Positions 34,504 through 45,309 of a stretch of 64,000 nucleotides of DNA are shown here, one piece after another. Location: the NCBI RefSeq assembly GCF_028309625.1, contig NZ_JAQMHR010000001.1, forward strand, positions 248,001 through 312,000, in the 5' to 3' direction. The notes under the pieces are model-generated. The model saw only the letters and a list, made by a program, of their open reading frames with translations. It did not search any database and was not told the origin of the DNA. How positions within the stretch are numbered: the stretch's first letter is position 1; every line of letters starts with the position of its first letter. Made by a program: the position numbers and the translations under genes. Source of the DNA: Trichococcus sp. K1Tr (lineage in GTDB: Bacteria > Bacillota > Bacilli > Lactobacillales > Aerococcaceae).

Positions 34504-35433
34504 TTATTTTGAGAATGCTTCCGTCAGTGGCGGCACTACTTGTTTTTTGCGTGAAACAACACCAGGAAGCAATGCAACATTCTCGTTCAACGAGACGCCG
34601 AATGCTGCTTCGACTGTGTCCAAATGCGAACCGACAGCCAACAAAGCCGAATCGCTGTCGATGATGTTTGTGATCACCAACAAGAAGACATCATACCCTT
34701 GCGTACCGTTTTCAGCTTCCATAGCGGCAACAAGCTCAACTTGTCTATTCAGAACATCTTGAACGTCGACGGTATTCACTTGTGCGATGCGGACGTTTTT
34801 GTCGCCCATCGGGAAGGATTTCGCGTCCAAAGTCAACAATTCAGCAATCGATTTATCGTCCAGATTCGTTCCGGCTTTAAGCATTGCAAGGCCATATTCA
34901 TTCAAAGAAACACCGGCGATTTCCGTCAAAGCTGCTGCCGCTGCTTCATCTTCCGGCGTGCATGTCGGCGATTTGAACAACAACGTGTCGGAAATGATGG
35001 CAGAAAGCATCAGGCCGGCGATGTCGGCAGGGATCGCGATGTTCTTTTCTTTGTACATTTTGTAAAGGATCGTATTTGTGCAACCGACTGGTTCCGCACG
35101 GTAATACAACGGGTTGGCCGTTTCGAAGTTCGCGATGCGGTGGTGATCCACGACGGCATACACTTCGACCTCTTTGATGTCGCTGACGCTTTGTTGCGCT
35201 TCGTTATGGTCGACCAAAGCAACCGTATCCGTTTCGTTTGCCGCAGTCGCGATGACGCGCGGAGCCTCTGTCTTGAATTGGTTCAGAGCGTAGGCTGTTT
35301 CCTCACTCGGCAAGCCAAGCGCCACGGCTTCGGCTTCGATTCCGTTTTGATTCAGATAGTAAGCATATGCGATAGCGGATGTAATCGCATCCGTATCCGG
35401 ATTTTGGTGCCCAAAAACTAACAGTTTGTTCAT
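34504..35433 (-). CDS. ppaC: Manganese-dependent inorganic pyrophosphatase
   Basis: This 309-residue family II pyrophosphatase hydrolyses PPi in the cytoplasm and drives biosynthetic reactions. DHH-phosphoesterase motifs are [10 protein letters not shown] (7-16), VDHNE (about 74-78) and [10 protein letters not shown] (about 94-103). The C-terminal DHHA2 domain ends with [12 protein letters not shown], carrying the basic substrate-binding residues. Length is standard for the family. AGAGAGTGA lies before ATG 35433. It is monocistronic. Confidence 0.96.
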   Translation of the reverse strand: MNKLLVFGHQNPDTDAITSAIAYAYYLNQNGIEAEAVALGLPSEETAYALNQFKTEAPRVIATAANETDTVALVDHNEAQQSVSDIKEVEVYAVVDHHRIANFETANPLYYRAEPVGCTNTILYKMYKEKNIAIPADIAGLMLSAIISDTLLFKSPTCTPEDEAAAAALTEIAGVSLNEYGLAMLKAGTNLDDKSIAELLTLDAKSFPMGDKNVRIAQVNTVDVQDVLNRQVELVAAMEAENGTQGYDVFLLVITNIIDSDSALLAVGSHLDTVEAAFGVSLNENVALLPGVVSRKKQVVPPLTEAFSK

Positions 35434-35477
35434 TCAATTCACTCTCTCTTCCATTGTCTAAAATTATCATAATAAAA

Positions 35478-35516
35478 AAGGAAGAAAAGAGCAATGGCAA
35501 TTCTCTTTTCTTCCTT
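35478..35516. terminator. Terminator of pflA
   Basis: AAGGAAGAAAAGAG pairs perfectly with CTCTTTTCTTCCTT. On the minus strand it is followed by TTTTTATTATG. Confidence 0.75.
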
Positions 35517-35532
35517 GAAAAATAGTATTATT

Positions 35533-36294
35533 TTACAGATCCAAATAACCTTTGTAGTCTTCTGTATGCAGAAGTTTTCTGGCATTTTCGACGCGCTCGG
35601 CGGTAGGTGGATCGATACCCTCCAATTGATAAGGGATTCCCAATGTTTCCCACTTGTAGACGCCCATTTTATGGTAAGGCAGAATCTCAACTTTGACGAT
35701 ATTTTTCAATGTTTTCAGGAAAGCATCCAGACGGATCAAGAAATCATCATAGTCTGTCCGCTCCGGAATCAGCACGTGGCGGATCCAAACCGGCTGATTG
35801 ATTTCCGATAAATATTTCGCCAGTTCGATGATGCTTTCGTTCGGCCACATCGTCAATTCTTTGTGCTTCCCGCTGTCGATGTGCTTGATGTCCAGCAGGA
35901 TCAGGTCTGTCACAGCCAACAGTTTGTTGAATTGGCTGAAGAAAGGCTCGTCATAAGTGAATGGCAAGCCGCAGGTGTCCAAAGTCGTATGCACGCCCTG
36001 GGCTTTGGCTTTCGTGAACAATTCGATCAAAAAATCGATCTGCAGCAACGGTTCGCCGCCACTGACGGTGATGCCGCCTTTTTGCCCCCAGAAGGGCTTG
36101 TATTGCAGGGCCATGTTCAGCAATTCATCGCTTGTCATCTCGTTGCCGCCACCGATGTTCCAAGTGTCCGGGTTATGGCAGAATTGGCAACGCATGCGGC
36201 AGCCTTGCATAAATATAATAAAACGGATTCCTGGTCCATCAACGGAACCGAAACTCTCTGTTGAATGCACAAATCCTTTTAAGGGTTCAGTCAT
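35533..36294 (-). CDS. pflA: Pyruvate formate-lyase activating enzyme
   Basis: This 253-residue radical-SAM enzyme generates the glycyl radical on PflB. The [4Fe-4S] cysteines are C32, C36 and C39 in GCRMRCQFC. SAM-binding SGGEPLLQ follows at about 79-86, then TLDTCGLP and LLDIKHID. The N-terminal GSVDGPGIRF is diagnostic of PFL activases. AGGAG lies 8 nt before the ATG. It follows pflB by 163 nt with two hairpins between, so expression is probably partly independent of pflB. Confidence 0.97.
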   Translation of the reverse strand: MTEPLKGFVHSTESFGSVDGPGIRFIIFMQGCRMRCQFCHNPDTWNIGGGNEMTSDELLNMALQYKPFWGQKGGITVSGGEPLLQIDFLIELFTKAKAQGVHTTLDTCGLPFTYDEPFFSQFNKLLAVTDLILLDIKHIDSGKHKELTMWPNESIIELAKYLSEINQPVWIRHVLIPERTDYDDFLIRLDAFLKTLKNIVKVEILPYHKMGVYKWETLGIPYQLEGIDPPTAERVENARKLLHTEDYKGYLDL

Positions 36295-36357
36295 TTCAAA
36301 AAACTCCTCTGTCGTTTATTTCTTAACTTCATTGTATATCGCGTAAGGAATATTTCC

Positions 36358-36391
36358 TATCAAAAAGAGCGAAAGTTCGCTCCCTTTGATA
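36358..36391 (-). terminator. Hairpin 1 between pflB and pflA
   Basis: TATCAAA-AA-GAGCGAA pairs with TTCGCTC-CC-TTTGATA. It lies between pflB and pflA and could be a partial terminator or an mRNA stabiliser. Confidence 0.55.
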
Positions 36392-36393
36392 GA

Positions 36394-36423
36394 AAACGGA
36401 TGAATCAAATGATCCATCCGTTT
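36394..36423 (-). terminator. Hairpin 2 between pflB and pflA
   Basis: AAACGGATGAATC pairs with GATCCATCCGTTT (one mismatch) around AAAT, 35 nt after the pflB stop. Confidence 0.65.
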
Positions 36424-36457
36424 AAATTTATACGATTACTATGCAAGTTGGAGCAAA

Positions 36458-38686
36458 TTACATCATTTCGTGCATTGTACGGTTGATGACGTCCATTTGT
36501 TGTTCGCGAGTCAACTTGATGAAGTTAACAGCGTATCCGGAAACACGGATCGTCAATTGTGGGTAGTTTTCTGGGTGATCCATAGCGTCAAGCAATGTTT
36601 CACGGTTGAATACGTTAACGTTCAAGTGGTGGCCGCCTTTAGTGATGTAGCCATCCATCATTGCAGTCAAGTTTTCTTTTTGGACTTCTTCTTCACGTCC
36701 CAAAGCTTTAGGGATGATTGAGAATGTATTTGAGATACCATCCAATGAATATTTGTAAGGGATCTTAGCTACTGAAGACAAACTTGCCAAAGCGCCGTGA
36801 GTATCTCTTCCGTGCATTGGGTTAGCACCAGGTGCGAATGGTTCGCCGGCTTTACGTCCGTCTGGCGTGCTACCAGTTTTCTTGCCGTAAACCACGTTTG
36901 AAGTGATTGTAAGGATAGAAGTTGTCGGGATAGAGTTGCGGTATGTTTGGTGTTTCTTGACTTTGCCCATGTATTGTTTCAACAAGTCGATACCGATTTG
37001 GTCAGCGCGATCGTCATTGTTACCATATTTAGGGAAGTCGCCTTCGATTTCGAAGTCAACAGCAATGCCGTTTTCATCACGGATCGGTTTAACTTTTGCG
37101 TATTTGATAGCAGAAAGTGAATCGATTGTAACAGAGAAACCAGCCACACCAGTTGCCAATGTGCGGACAACGTGTGTATCATGCAAAGCCATTTCCAATG
37201 ATTCGTATGAATATTTGTCATGCATGTAGTGGATAACGTTCAATGTATTCACATACAAAGCTACGATCCAGTCCATCATTACATCGAATTTTTCAGAAAC
37301 TTCAGCGTAATCAAGGTATTCTGAAGTGATTGGTTGCAATTTAGGTCCAACTTGTTTTTTCTTCGTTTCGTCAACTCCGCCGTTGATTGCGTAAAGCAAT
37401 GTTTTAGCCAAGTTAGCACGCGCTCCGAAGAATTGCATTTGTTTCCCGATTCTCATCGCGGATACGCAGCAAGCGATACCGTAGTCGTCGCCCCATTCAG
37501 TGATCATGATATCATCATTTTCGTATTGGATAGCGCTTGTTTCGATAGACATTTTAGCACAGTATTTCTTGAATCCTTCAGGCAATTTAGTTGACCAAAG
37601 TACTGTCAAGTTAGGCTCTGGAGCTGCTCCTAAGTTAGTCAATGTGTTCAAGAAACGGAAGCTTGATTTTGTGACCATTGAGCGGCCATCATGTGCCATA
37701 CCCGCGATTGATTCAGTAACCCATTGTGGATCTCCTGAGTACAATTCTTGGTATTCTGGCGTACGTGCAAATTTGATCATACGTAATTTCATTACGAAGT
37801 GGTCAACGATTTCTTGTGCTGTTTCTTCAGTCAATGTTCCGTTTTCAAGATCGCGTTGGATATAGATATCCAAGAAAGTTGAAGTACGGCCTAATGACAT
37901 TGCTGCACCATTTTGTTGTTTAACAGCAGCCAAGTAACCGAAGTATAACCATTGGAAAGCTTCTTGAGCGTTTGTTGCTGGTTTGGAAATATCGAAACCG
38001 TAGATGTTTCCTAATTCTTTCAATTCTTTCAAAGCGCGGTACTGTTCGCTGAATTCTTCTCTCAAACGGATGATTTCTTCAGTCATCGTGCCGTCGCCGA
38101 TTTTAGCGAATTCATTTAATTTGTCTTGCATCAGGAAGTCCACACCGTATAAAGCTACACGACGGTAGTCGCCGATGATGCGTCCGCGGCCGTATGCATC
38201 CGGCAAGCCAGTGATGACGCCGGTTGTTCTTGCTGCACGCATTTCTGGAGTGTAAGCGTCAAATACGCCTTGGTTATGTGTTTTTCTGTACTGGCGGAAA
38301 ATCATTGAAACTTCTGGGTCTACTTTGTAGCCAGCTTCTTCACAAGCCTGTTCGCTCATGCGGATACCGCCGAAAGGCATCAAGCTGCGTTTAAGTGGTT
38401 TTTCAGTTTGGAAACCGACGATTTGCTCTTTTTCTTTGTTCAGGTAGCCTGCTGAATGAGATGTGATGGAAGATACAACTTTTGTATCCATGTCCAATAC
38501 GCCGCCAGCTTCTCTTTCTTGCTTAGTAAGATCCATAACTTGATCCCATAATTGAGTAGTGGTTTCAGTAGGACCAGCCAAGAAGCTTTCGTCGCCTGTG
38601 TATTCAGAGAAGTTGTTGATGATGAAGTCTCTTACGTCGACTTCGTCTTTCCAAGTTTTTCCTTTAAACCCTTGCCATTGTTCCAT
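36458..38686 (-). CDS. pflB: Formate C-acetyltransferase (pyruvate formate-lyase)
   Basis: This 742-residue glycyl-radical enzyme splits pyruvate with CoA to acetyl-CoA and formate during anaerobic sugar fermentation. The radical site is G717 in RVSGYAV and the catalytic cysteine pair is C406-C407 in YGIACCVSA. The N-terminal [17 protein letters not shown] and LMPFGGIRM are typical of catabolic PflB. AGGAGGAA precedes the ATG. A near-consensus promoter (38749-38776) and a Crp/Fnr-like site (38718-38733) lie upstream. Strong codon bias points to high expression. Confidence 0.98.
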   Translation of the reverse strand: MEQWQGFKGKTWKDEVDVRDFIINNFSEYTGDESFLAGPTETTTQLWDQVMDLTKQEREAGGVLDMDTKVVSSITSHSAGYLNKEKEQIVGFQTEKPLKRSLMPFGGIRMSEQACEEAGYKVDPEVSMIFRQYRKTHNQGVFDAYTPEMRAARTTGVITGLPDAYGRGRIIGDYRRVALYGVDFLMQDKLNEFAKIGDGTMTEEIIRLREEFSEQYRALKELKELGNIYGFDISKPATNAQEAFQWLYFGYLAAVKQQNGAAMSLGRTSTFLDIYIQRDLENGTLTEETAQEIVDHFVMKLRMIKFARTPEYQELYSGDPQWVTESIAGMAHDGRSMVTKSSFRFLNTLTNLGAAPEPNLTVLWSTKLPEGFKKYCAKMSIETSAIQYENDDIMITEWGDDYGIACCVSAMRIGKQMQFFGARANLAKTLLYAINGGVDETKKKQVGPKLQPITSEYLDYAEVSEKFDVMMDWIVALYVNTLNVIHYMHDKYSYESLEMALHDTHVVRTLATGVAGFSVTIDSLSAIKYAKVKPIRDENGIAVDFEIEGDFPKYGNNDDRADQIGIDLLKQYMGKVKKHQTYRNSIPTTSILTITSNVVYGKKTGSTPDGRKAGEPFAPGANPMHGRDTHGALASLSSVAKIPYKYSLDGISNTFSIIPKALGREEEVQKENLTAMMDGYITKGGHHLNVNVFNRETLLDAMDHPENYPQLTIRVSGYAVNFIKLTREQQMDVINRTMHEMM

Positions 38687-38717
38687 TATATATTCCTCCT
38701 ATAAAGTGCTTTCACAT

Positions 38718-38733
38718 TGTGATATGTGTAACA
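38718..38733. promoter_or_regulatory. Crp/Fnr-like operator in the pflB leader
   Basis: On the minus strand TGTTA-CACATA-TCACA matches the family pattern TGTGA-N6-TCACA with one mismatch. It overlaps a further TCACA-A-TGTGA palindrome. It lies about 10-25 nt after the predicted transcription start, a position suited to repression. Confidence 0.4.
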
Positions 38734-38748
38734 GGTTTCTACATGAAT

Positions 38749-38776
38749 ATTATAACACGCACAGTGGAAAGTGCAA
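38749..38776 (-). promoter_or_regulatory. Promoter of pflB
   Basis: TTGCAC (38776-38771), a 16-nt spacer, then TATAAT (38754-38749) on the minus strand. Confidence 0.75.
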
Positions 38777-38924
38777 CAACTATCAATCTTTTTTTTGAAC
38801 TTTTTGTAAACTTTTTGAAAATTATTTATAAACACCGTCATATCAACGTTTATAAAATTAAAAAAATGATTCCGGCTTCCGATTAGTTAGTGAAACCTTT
38901 ATTTTGTCAAAAAATCTGTTTCAT

Positions 38925-38963
38925 AAAAAAACGGAAACTGTACTATTACACAGTTTCCGTTTT
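38925..38963. terminator. Terminator of parE-parC
   Basis: ACGGAAACTG pairs with CAGTTTCCGT around a 10-nt loop, with A6 and T-rich flanks, 27 nt after the parC stop. Confidence 0.85.
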
Positions 38964-38986
38964 GGCTTTTTGTTTATAACAGTTAA

Positions 38987-41449
38987 TTAGAAAATTCTAA
39001 TTTGTGAAAAATCAAACTCTTTCTCGATGTCCGATACTTCGCCATCCGTCTTCTCGTTGATTGCGAAGCTGCCGTTGGAATACCTTGGACTGAACGGTAT
39101 TTCTTTGCTTTCCGCCACGACGCTGTTGCCAGCTGTGGTGCGGATTGCATAACGGTTGGGCAATGATAATTCGCAATCCATGAAGATGATGCGGTGCGGT
39201 TTGGCCTTCAATTCCTTCAGAAGCATCAATCCCCGTTTCGCGCGGCCCAAAATCGGGACTTCGCCGGACTTGAATTTTTTGATGTTCCCTCTTTGCGTGA
39301 TTACCAGGACAGGGAATTCCTCATCCCCTTCTTTAAAGGCTGCACCCCCGACCACAATGTCACCGTCCTTCAGATTGATTGATTTGACTCCGCTGGCCCG
39401 GGTTCCGATGATGCCTACTTCATTCACGGCGTAACGCAGGCTGAAGCCGAAATGCGTCACAAGGAGCACATCGTAGTTTTGTTTATCCTCCAAGCGTTGG
39501 ATGGAGACAATCGCGTCCGTCTCGCTCTTCAGCTTCATGGCGACCGCTTTTTTGTTTCTGTAGCCGCGGAAAGTCCGGAAGTCGCTCATCAGTGTCTGTT
39601 TGATGTAGCCTTCTTTTGATACGAAAAGGATTGTCCCGGTTGGTTCGCTGTTGTTAGGGAGAATCTCTACGCTGATGATCTTTTCTTCCGGAGCGAAAGG
39701 AATGTTCTGCGAGATATGGTGCCCCGTATCTTTCCATTTCAATTCCGGCAACTCGTGGATAGGGAAGTGAAGGTAGTCTCCCTTGCTGGTGAACATCACG
39801 ATCGCATCAAGCGTCGAAGCTTTGCCGACAAAAAGCGGTTTATCCCCTTCGCGCAATCCGATTTCTTCGATAGTCGAGGCTCCGAAAGAGCGCAGGCTCG
39901 TGCGCTTGTAGTAGCCCTCTTTTGTGACCACGACAACGACTTCTTCCACCGGCACGAGAACTTCCGTATCGATTTTGATTTCCTCGATTTCATGCTGGAT
40001 CGTAGTCCGGCGAGGGTTCGCGTATTGTTTCTTGACTGCGGCGAGCTCTGTCTTCATCACAGCGTACAACGTTTTTTCCTGCTTCAGGATTTCTTGGTAA
40101 GTCGCAATTTGCTCATTCAGTTCCAACTTTTCGTTCTGCAGGGCGGTGATATCCGTATTGGATAAACGGTACAACTGCAGGGAAACAATCGCTTCCGACT
40201 GTGGTTCCGAAAAAGCATACTGCTTCATCAGATTCTGTTTTGAGTCCTTTTTGTCTTTACTGTCGCGGATCAATTGGATGACTTCATCGAGAATCGAAAT
40301 GACTCTGATCAAAGCATCGACAATATGCAGGCGCGTTTCGGCCTTCTTCAGGCTGTAGTTCGTCCGGCGGGTGATGACGATTTTCTGGTGACGGATATAG
40401 GCTTTCAGTATTTGGTGCAAGCCGACTTGCATCGGACGGCGCTCGTCGATAGCGACCATATTGAAGTTATAGTTCACTTGCAGATCCGTATTTTTAAGCA
40501 GATAGTTGAGGATCCCCTCTGCATTCGCTTCTTTTTTCAATTCGACGACGATCTGCAGCCCCGAGCGGTCTGATTCATCCCGCACTTCGGCGATCCCTTC
40601 GATTTTGCGGTTGATGCGGATTTCGTCCATCCGCTTCACTAGTGTCGCTTTATTGATGTCATAAGGGATTTCCGAAATGACGATCTGCTGTTTGCCGCCG
40701 CGGATGCTCTCTATGGAAGTGCGCGAACGGACGACAACTTTTCCTTTGCCGGTGTTATAGGCGTCCTTCAGGCCATCCAAGCCCTGTATGATCGCCCCGG
40801 TAGGGAAATCGGGTCCTTTTACATATTTCATGAGTGCTTGGAGCTCCGCCTCAGGGTGATCGATCAGATGCAAGGTCGCATCGATGACTTCGCCTAAATT
40901 ATGCGGTGGGATATCGGTCGCGTAACCGGCGGAAATACCGGTGGCGCCGTTCACCAGAAGATTCGGGTAGCGAGCCGGCAAAACGGTCGGCTCCTGGTCA
41001 GTATCATCGAAGTTCAGCACAAAGTCTACCGTTTCCTTGTCGATGTCGCGCAACAGTTCAGCGGAAATTTTTGACAATCGGGCCTCGGTATACCGCATCG
41101 CTGCGGCTGAGTCCCCATCCATACTCCCGTTATTGCCGTGCATTTCGACCAATACTTCCCGCATCTTCCAATCCTGACTCAACCGGACCATCGCTTCATA
41201 GACACTGGAATCGCCATGCGGATGGTAATTACCGATTACATTCCCGACAGTTTTAGCCGATTTGCGGAAGCCTTTGTCCGAAGTGTTCCCGGCAACATCC
41301 ATCGCGTACAGGATCCGCCTTTGGACAGGCTTCAGTCCGTCGCGGATATCAGGCAAAGCACGCTCTTGGATGATGTACTTCGAGTATCTTCCGAAGCGGT
41401 CCCCCATTACGTTTTCAAGCATCAGCTCTTTGATTTCCAGATTATCCAC
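38987..41449 (-). CDS. parC: DNA topoisomerase IV subunit A
   Basis: This 820-residue subunit cuts and rejoins DNA to separate daughter chromosomes. The catalytic tyrosine is Y120 in [10 protein letters not shown]. The quinolone-determining region reads [10 protein letters not shown] at 76-85 with S81, S82 and E85, the usual sensitive-type residues. C-terminal beta-pinwheel blades follow from about 500. The start is GTG 41449, which overlaps the parE stop (TAGTG), so translation is coupled. Gene order and the plsY neighbour distinguish it from gyrA. Confidence 0.96.
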   Translation of the reverse strand: MDNLEIKELMLENVMGDRFGRYSKYIIQERALPDIRDGLKPVQRRILYAMDVAGNTSDKGFRKSAKTVGNVIGNYHPHGDSSVYEAMVRLSQDWKMREVLVEMHGNNGSMDGDSAAAMRYTEARLSKISAELLRDIDKETVDFVLNFDDTDQEPTVLPARYPNLLVNGATGISAGYATDIPPHNLGEVIDATLHLIDHPEAELQALMKYVKGPDFPTGAIIQGLDGLKDAYNTGKGKVVVRSRTSIESIRGGKQQIVISEIPYDINKATLVKRMDEIRINRKIEGIAEVRDESDRSGLQIVVELKKEANAEGILNYLLKNTDLQVNYNFNMVAIDERRPMQVGLHQILKAYIRHQKIVITRRTNYSLKKAETRLHIVDALIRVISILDEVIQLIRDSKDKKDSKQNLMKQYAFSEPQSEAIVSLQLYRLSNTDITALQNEKLELNEQIATYQEILKQEKTLYAVMKTELAAVKKQYANPRRTTIQHEIEEIKIDTEVLVPVEEVVVVVTKEGYYKRTSLRSFGASTIEEIGLREGDKPLFVGKASTLDAIVMFTSKGDYLHFPIHELPELKWKDTGHHISQNIPFAPEEKIISVEILPNNSEPTGTILFVSKEGYIKQTLMSDFRTFRGYRNKKAVAMKLKSETDAIVSIQRLEDKQNYDVLLVTHFGFSLRYAVNEVGIIGTRASGVKSINLKDGDIVVGGAAFKEGDEEFPVLVITQRGNIKKFKSGEVPILGRAKRGLMLLKELKAKPHRIIFMDCELSLPNRYAIRTTAGNSVVAESKEIPFSPRYSNGSFAINEKTDGEVSDIEKEFDFSQIRIF

Positions 41450-43518
41450 TATAGTTCACCACTTTCAAAATCTAACGAAATTTGCTCCATGTCATGAGCG
41501 GTCTGCTGATCCGAAAATTCCTTCTTCACTTTCTCCTGCAGATGCGCCTCCCCACTATCGGACGCTGGTGCAATGTCTTCCTCAAGAATGCTCTTATTGT
41601 CGGACATCGAAAACTCGACATGCTTCTCGATCCATTTCCTTCGCGGTTCGACTTTGTTCCCCATCAGCGTCGTTACCCGGCGCTCCGCTTGGGCCTTGTC
41701 ATCGATCAGCACCCGGATCAACGTCCTGGTTTCAGGATCCATCGTGGTATCCCACAGCTGATCCGCGTTCATTTCCCCGAGCCCTTTGTACCGTTGCAGG
41801 ATATAGCCCTTGCCGATGATGTCGATTTTTTCCTGCAGTTCCTTTTCGGTCCATGCGTACTGGATTTTTTCGTTCTTGCCGAAGCCCTTGGATACTTTGT
41901 ATAGGGGCGGCTGCGCCAGATATATTTTCCCGGCTTCCAGCAACGGTTTCATGTAACGGTAAAAGAAAGTCAGCAACAGGATCTGAATGTGCGCACCATC
42001 CGTGTCCGCATCCGTCATGATGATGATTTTGTCGTAATTGCAATCCTTAATGTCGAAATCCGCCCCGACCCCTGCACCTACTGTGTAGATGATCGTGTTG
42101 ATTTCCTCGTTCTTCAAAATATCCTGCATACTCGCGCGTTCTGTATTGATGACTTTCCCACGCAACGGGAGTATCGCCTGGAACTTGCGGTCGCGCCCTT
42201 GTTTGGCGGATCCGCCGGCGGAATCACCCTCGACCAGATACAGTTCGTTCTTTTTCGGGTTTTTGCTTTGTGCAGGCGTCAGCTTGCCGGACAACAGCGA
42301 TTCGTTTTTTTGGCGTTTTTTGCCGTTTCGCGTCTCTTCACGGGCTTTACGCGCTGCATTCCTGGCCTCTCTGGCTTTGAGTGATTTTCTGGCAAGCATT
42401 TGGGCTGTTTCGCCATTTTCTGTCAAGTAAATGCTCAATTTTTCGCTGATGAGGCCATCAACGGCTGCCCGCGCTTGCGGCGTGCCTAATTTTTCCTTCG
42501 TCTGGCCTTCGAACTGGAGCAGATTCTCCGGTACGCGCAGGGACAATACTGCCGAAAGTCCTTCGCGGACATCGCTGCCTTCGAGATTCTTTTCCTTCTC
42601 TTTGATCAGGTTCATTTTTCTCGCGTATTCATTGAAGGCTTTGGTGATGGCTGTCTTTGCACCGGTTTCGTGTGTGCCACCATCCTTTGTGCGGACGTTG
42701 TTGACGAATGACAGGATCGTTTCCGAATAGCCGTCGTTGTACTGGAATGAGAACTCGATCTCGATCCCATCGGCTTCCCCGTTGAAATACACAACATCAT
42801 GCAACGTATCCTTTTCTTCATTTAAGTAAGTAACGAATTCCTTGATTCCTTCTTCGAAGAAAAAAGTATCGCTTTGTTCGGTCCGCTCATCCTTCAGCGT
42901 GATGGTTAAGCCTTTCAACAAAAAGGCTGATTCCCGGAACCGTTCCGCCAGCATATCGTAGGACAGCTGCGCTGTTCCGAAAACCTCTTTGTCAGGCAAA
43001 AAATGAATCAACGAGCCGGATGCTTTAGCAGTGGTTTTTGCTTTGGTCAATTTACTGGCAGGTTTTCCGCCATCTTTGAATTTCATTGTATAGAGTGTGC
43101 TCTCCCGGATGACCGATACTTCCAGCCATTTGGAAAGGGCATTGACGACACTCGCGCCCACTCCGTGAAGACCTCCTGAAGTTTTATAGCCGCCCTGGCC
43201 GAATTTCCCTCCAGCGTGAAGCACGGTGAAAATGACTTGGATGGTTGGCACCCCTGAAGCGTGCAACCCGGTGGGCATGCCGCGTCCGTTGTCTTTGACG
43301 CTGATGCTCTGGTCTTCATGGATCGTGATGTCGATTTTATCAGCATAACCCGACAAGGCCTCATCTACCGCATTATCGACTATCTCATATACTAAATGAT
43401 GCAATCCGCGGGCATCAGTCGAACCGATATACATCCCCGGCCGTTTTCTGACTGCTTCAAGACCTTCCAACACTTGGATGGAATCATCATTGTATTTATT
43501 CTCTTTATTTTGTGCCAT
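41449..43518 (-). CDS. parE: DNA topoisomerase IV subunit B
   Basis: This 689-residue ATPase subunit has a GHKL domain with [18 protein letters not shown] and [13 protein letters not shown]. The TOPRIM motif EGDSAGGSA (about 430) and DADTDGAHI follow. It powers strand passage with ParC. I chose ATG 43518 because AAGGAG lies 8 nt upstream and [20 protein letters not shown] is the family's N-terminus; the frame runs 47 codons further without a site. It is divergent from plsY, the usual Firmicutes arrangement for parE. Confidence 0.96.
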   Translation of the reverse strand: MAQNKENKYNDDSIQVLEGLEAVRKRPGMYIGSTDARGLHHLVYEIVDNAVDEALSGYADKIDITIHEDQSISVKDNGRGMPTGLHASGVPTIQVIFTVLHAGGKFGQGGYKTSGGLHGVGASVVNALSKWLEVSVIRESTLYTMKFKDGGKPASKLTKAKTTAKASGSLIHFLPDKEVFGTAQLSYDMLAERFRESAFLLKGLTITLKDERTEQSDTFFFEEGIKEFVTYLNEEKDTLHDVVYFNGEADGIEIEFSFQYNDGYSETILSFVNNVRTKDGGTHETGAKTAITKAFNEYARKMNLIKEKEKNLEGSDVREGLSAVLSLRVPENLLQFEGQTKEKLGTPQARAAVDGLISEKLSIYLTENGETAQMLARKSLKAREARNAARKAREETRNGKKRQKNESLLSGKLTPAQSKNPKKNELYLVEGDSAGGSAKQGRDRKFQAILPLRGKVINTERASMQDILKNEEINTIIYTVGAGVGADFDIKDCNYDKIIIMTDADTDGAHIQILLLTFFYRYMKPLLEAGKIYLAQPPLYKVSKGFGKNEKIQYAWTEKELQEKIDIIGKGYILQRYKGLGEMNADQLWDTTMDPETRTLIRVLIDDKAQAERRVTTLMGNKVEPRRKWIEKHVEFSMSDNKSILEEDIAPASDSGEAHLQEKVKKEFSDQQTAHDMEQISLDFESGEL

Positions 43519-43699
43519 AAAAAAACTCCTTCGTATCTGTTCTAACCGAACATCTATTCTATCATACTGTATAACTTTCACTTTGGAAAGTATAAAAAAC
43601 GAGACGGAATTCTGCCTCCTATAGGAAAACTGCGGATAAAATGGTAAAATGAACTGCAATTGTATATTAACTGAGTATCAACTTAGGAGTGAAGTGAGA

Positions 43700-44305
43700 A
43701 TGACAGCAATCGTCATCGTCCTGGCCTATCTTTTGGGTTCCATCCCGTCAGGCATTTGGATCGGAAAATATTTTTATCAAACAGACATCCGCAAATACGG
43801 CAGCGGAAACAGCGGAACGACCAACACCTTCCGCGTATTAGGAAAAAAAGCCGGCAGCATCGTCCTGATCATGGACATGCTCAAAGGCTCGGCGGCAACC
43901 TTATTGCCGATTTGGCTGGGAGTCGAAATCCATCCCTTATTGGCCGGGGTTGTTGCAGCCTTAGGGCATACGTACCCCCTTTTCGCTGGATTCAAAGGCG
44001 GCAAAGCCGTTGCCACCAGCGCGGGTATCATGTTGGCCTACAATCCGCTTTTTTTTGGGGAAGCAATCATCGCTTTCGTCATCTACCTCTACTTCTCCAG
44101 AATGGTCAGCCTATCCAGCATCCTGGTCAGTTTTACAGCGGTCGCTCTTTCCTTCTTCTTTAACGATTGGCCATTGACGCTCGTTACGATCCTTTTGACG
44201 ATCTTCATCATCTATCGCCATCGTTCCAATATTTATCGGATCAGAAATGGAACGGAAAGCAAAGTGCCTTTCGGCTACAAATCGAAGAGCGCTAAAGAAA
44301 AATAA
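43700..44305 (+). CDS. plsY: Acyl-phosphate:glycerol-3-phosphate acyltransferase
   Basis: This 201-residue membrane enzyme makes lysophosphatidic acid from acyl-phosphate and glycerol-3-phosphate, the first step of phospholipid synthesis. The three family motifs are visible: GSIPSG (10-15), [17 protein letters not shown] (about 29-45) and [17 protein letters not shown] (about 91-107). About five membrane helices are expected. I chose ATG 43700, with GGAGTGA upstream; the ORF opens 17 codons earlier without a site. It is followed by a perfect terminator. Confidence 0.96.
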   Translation: MTAIVIVLAYLLGSIPSGIWIGKYFYQTDIRKYGSGNSGTTNTFRVLGKKAGSIVLIMDMLKGSAATLLPIWLGVEIHPLLAGVVAALGHTYPLFAGFKGGKAVATSAGIMLAYNPLFFGEAIIAFVIYLYFSRMVSLSSILVSFTAVALSFFFNDWPLTLVTILLTIFIIYRHRSNIYRIRNGTESKVPFGYKSKSAKEK

Positions 44306-44311
44306 CAGAAT

Positions 44312-44353
44312 AAGGCGGGGCCGTAAATCATCGTTGATTTACGGCCCCGCCTT
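44312..44353. terminator. Bidirectional terminator between plsY and the epimerase
   Basis: AAGGCGGGGCCGTAAATCA pairs perfectly with its complement around TCGT (19 bp), with T-rich sequence on the plus strand. Confidence 0.9.
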
Positions 44354-44400
44354 TTGTCAGGTCCAAAGACAAACGCTGCCTGGCCTATCAGACGACTGAA

Positions 44401-45273
44401 TTAAAAGAAATCGACCCGATGGACATAATAACGTTTATTCCCGGGTTCAAGCGATTGGATGGCTGTTTTCCGTTCCAGTTCCCCGTCCGAATCCGACCGG
44501 TCAGCAAGTCCGCACCAAGGTTCCAAACAAACATAAGTGGCGTCTTCCTGAGGCTTCGTCCAGATGCCCAAGTATTCGAAATCCTCATAGGACATCGTGA
44601 CCCCATGCTCACTTTTATCGGAAGCCAGCGTCACGGTTGTCGGTTCCGGCGTTTTGAAAATGATGGCATCATTCAAAAAGAGATCCCTTTGCAGTGGGAA
44701 TTTGTTCTGTGCCACTTCAACCGTTTTGTCAGTCGCAAGGTAAGGACCATCCAGGAACAAGCGTTGGCGGGAAGTTTCCGGAGTCATTTTGATGTAGTAA
44801 TCCTCGAATGTTTCCCCTTCCGTCAATGGCACATTAAAGCCCGGGTGTCCGCCGATCGAGAAATACATCTTGTTTGCATCAAGGTTCTTCACTTTGTAGC
44901 TGATCGACAATTGACTCTCGAACAATTGATAAGTCAACTGCAGTTCAAATGAAAATGGATAAACATCTTTGAAATCACCATTCGGCGCAAGGATGAAGGT
45001 AATGCTGTCAGTCAAACGCTCATGCACCGAAAATTTCGAATCGCGCGCAAATCCGTGTTGCCCCATTGTGTAAGTTTTATCGTTATGTCGGAAGGTATCA
45101 TCCTTCAGGCGTCCGACAAAAGGGAACAGGATCGGCGCATGTCTGTTCCAAACTTTTTCATCAGCCTGCCAAATATATTCGATGCCGGTTTTCTTTGCGA
45201 TTACACTGGTGATTTCTGCACCTTTATCTTTTACGGTTACTTTAAGGTGCTGATTTTCGATTACAAACTCCAT
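44401..45273 (-). CDS. Aldose 1-epimerase family protein (LacX-like)
   Basis: This 290-residue galactose-mutarotase-fold protein begins MEFVIENQHLKVTVKDKGAE. RHAPILFPFVGRLKDD (about 44-59), TMGQHGFARDSKF (about 69-81, with a catalytic-type His) and the FSIGGHPGFNVPL motif (about 142-154) fit the LacX/YeaD-like branch. These act on hexoses or hexose-6-phosphates; the true substrate is unclear. AGGGGGAAA precedes the ATG. It starts 36 nt after codY and may be read from the same transcript. Confidence 0.9.
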   Translation of the reverse strand: MEFVIENQHLKVTVKDKGAEITSVIAKKTGIEYIWQADEKVWNRHAPILFPFVGRLKDDTFRHNDKTYTMGQHGFARDSKFSVHERLTDSITFILAPNGDFKDVYPFSFELQLTYQLFESQLSISYKVKNLDANKMYFSIGGHPGFNVPLTEGETFEDYYIKMTPETSRQRLFLDGPYLATDKTVEVAQNKFPLQRDLFLNDAIIFKTPEPTTVTLASDKSEHGVTMSYEDFEYLGIWTKPQEDATYVCLEPWCGLADRSDSDGELERKTAIQSLEPGNKRYYVHRVDFF

Positions 45274-45309
45274 GACATTTCCCCCTAGTTTGGCTTTACA
45301 CCATTTTGC

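Larger units (their letters stand above)
38687..38986. other. Intergenic region upstream of pflB
   Basis: No gene is seen. It holds the pflB promoter and a possible operator, a long AT-rich stretch (38785-38900), and the parC terminator at 38925-38963. Confidence 0.6.
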
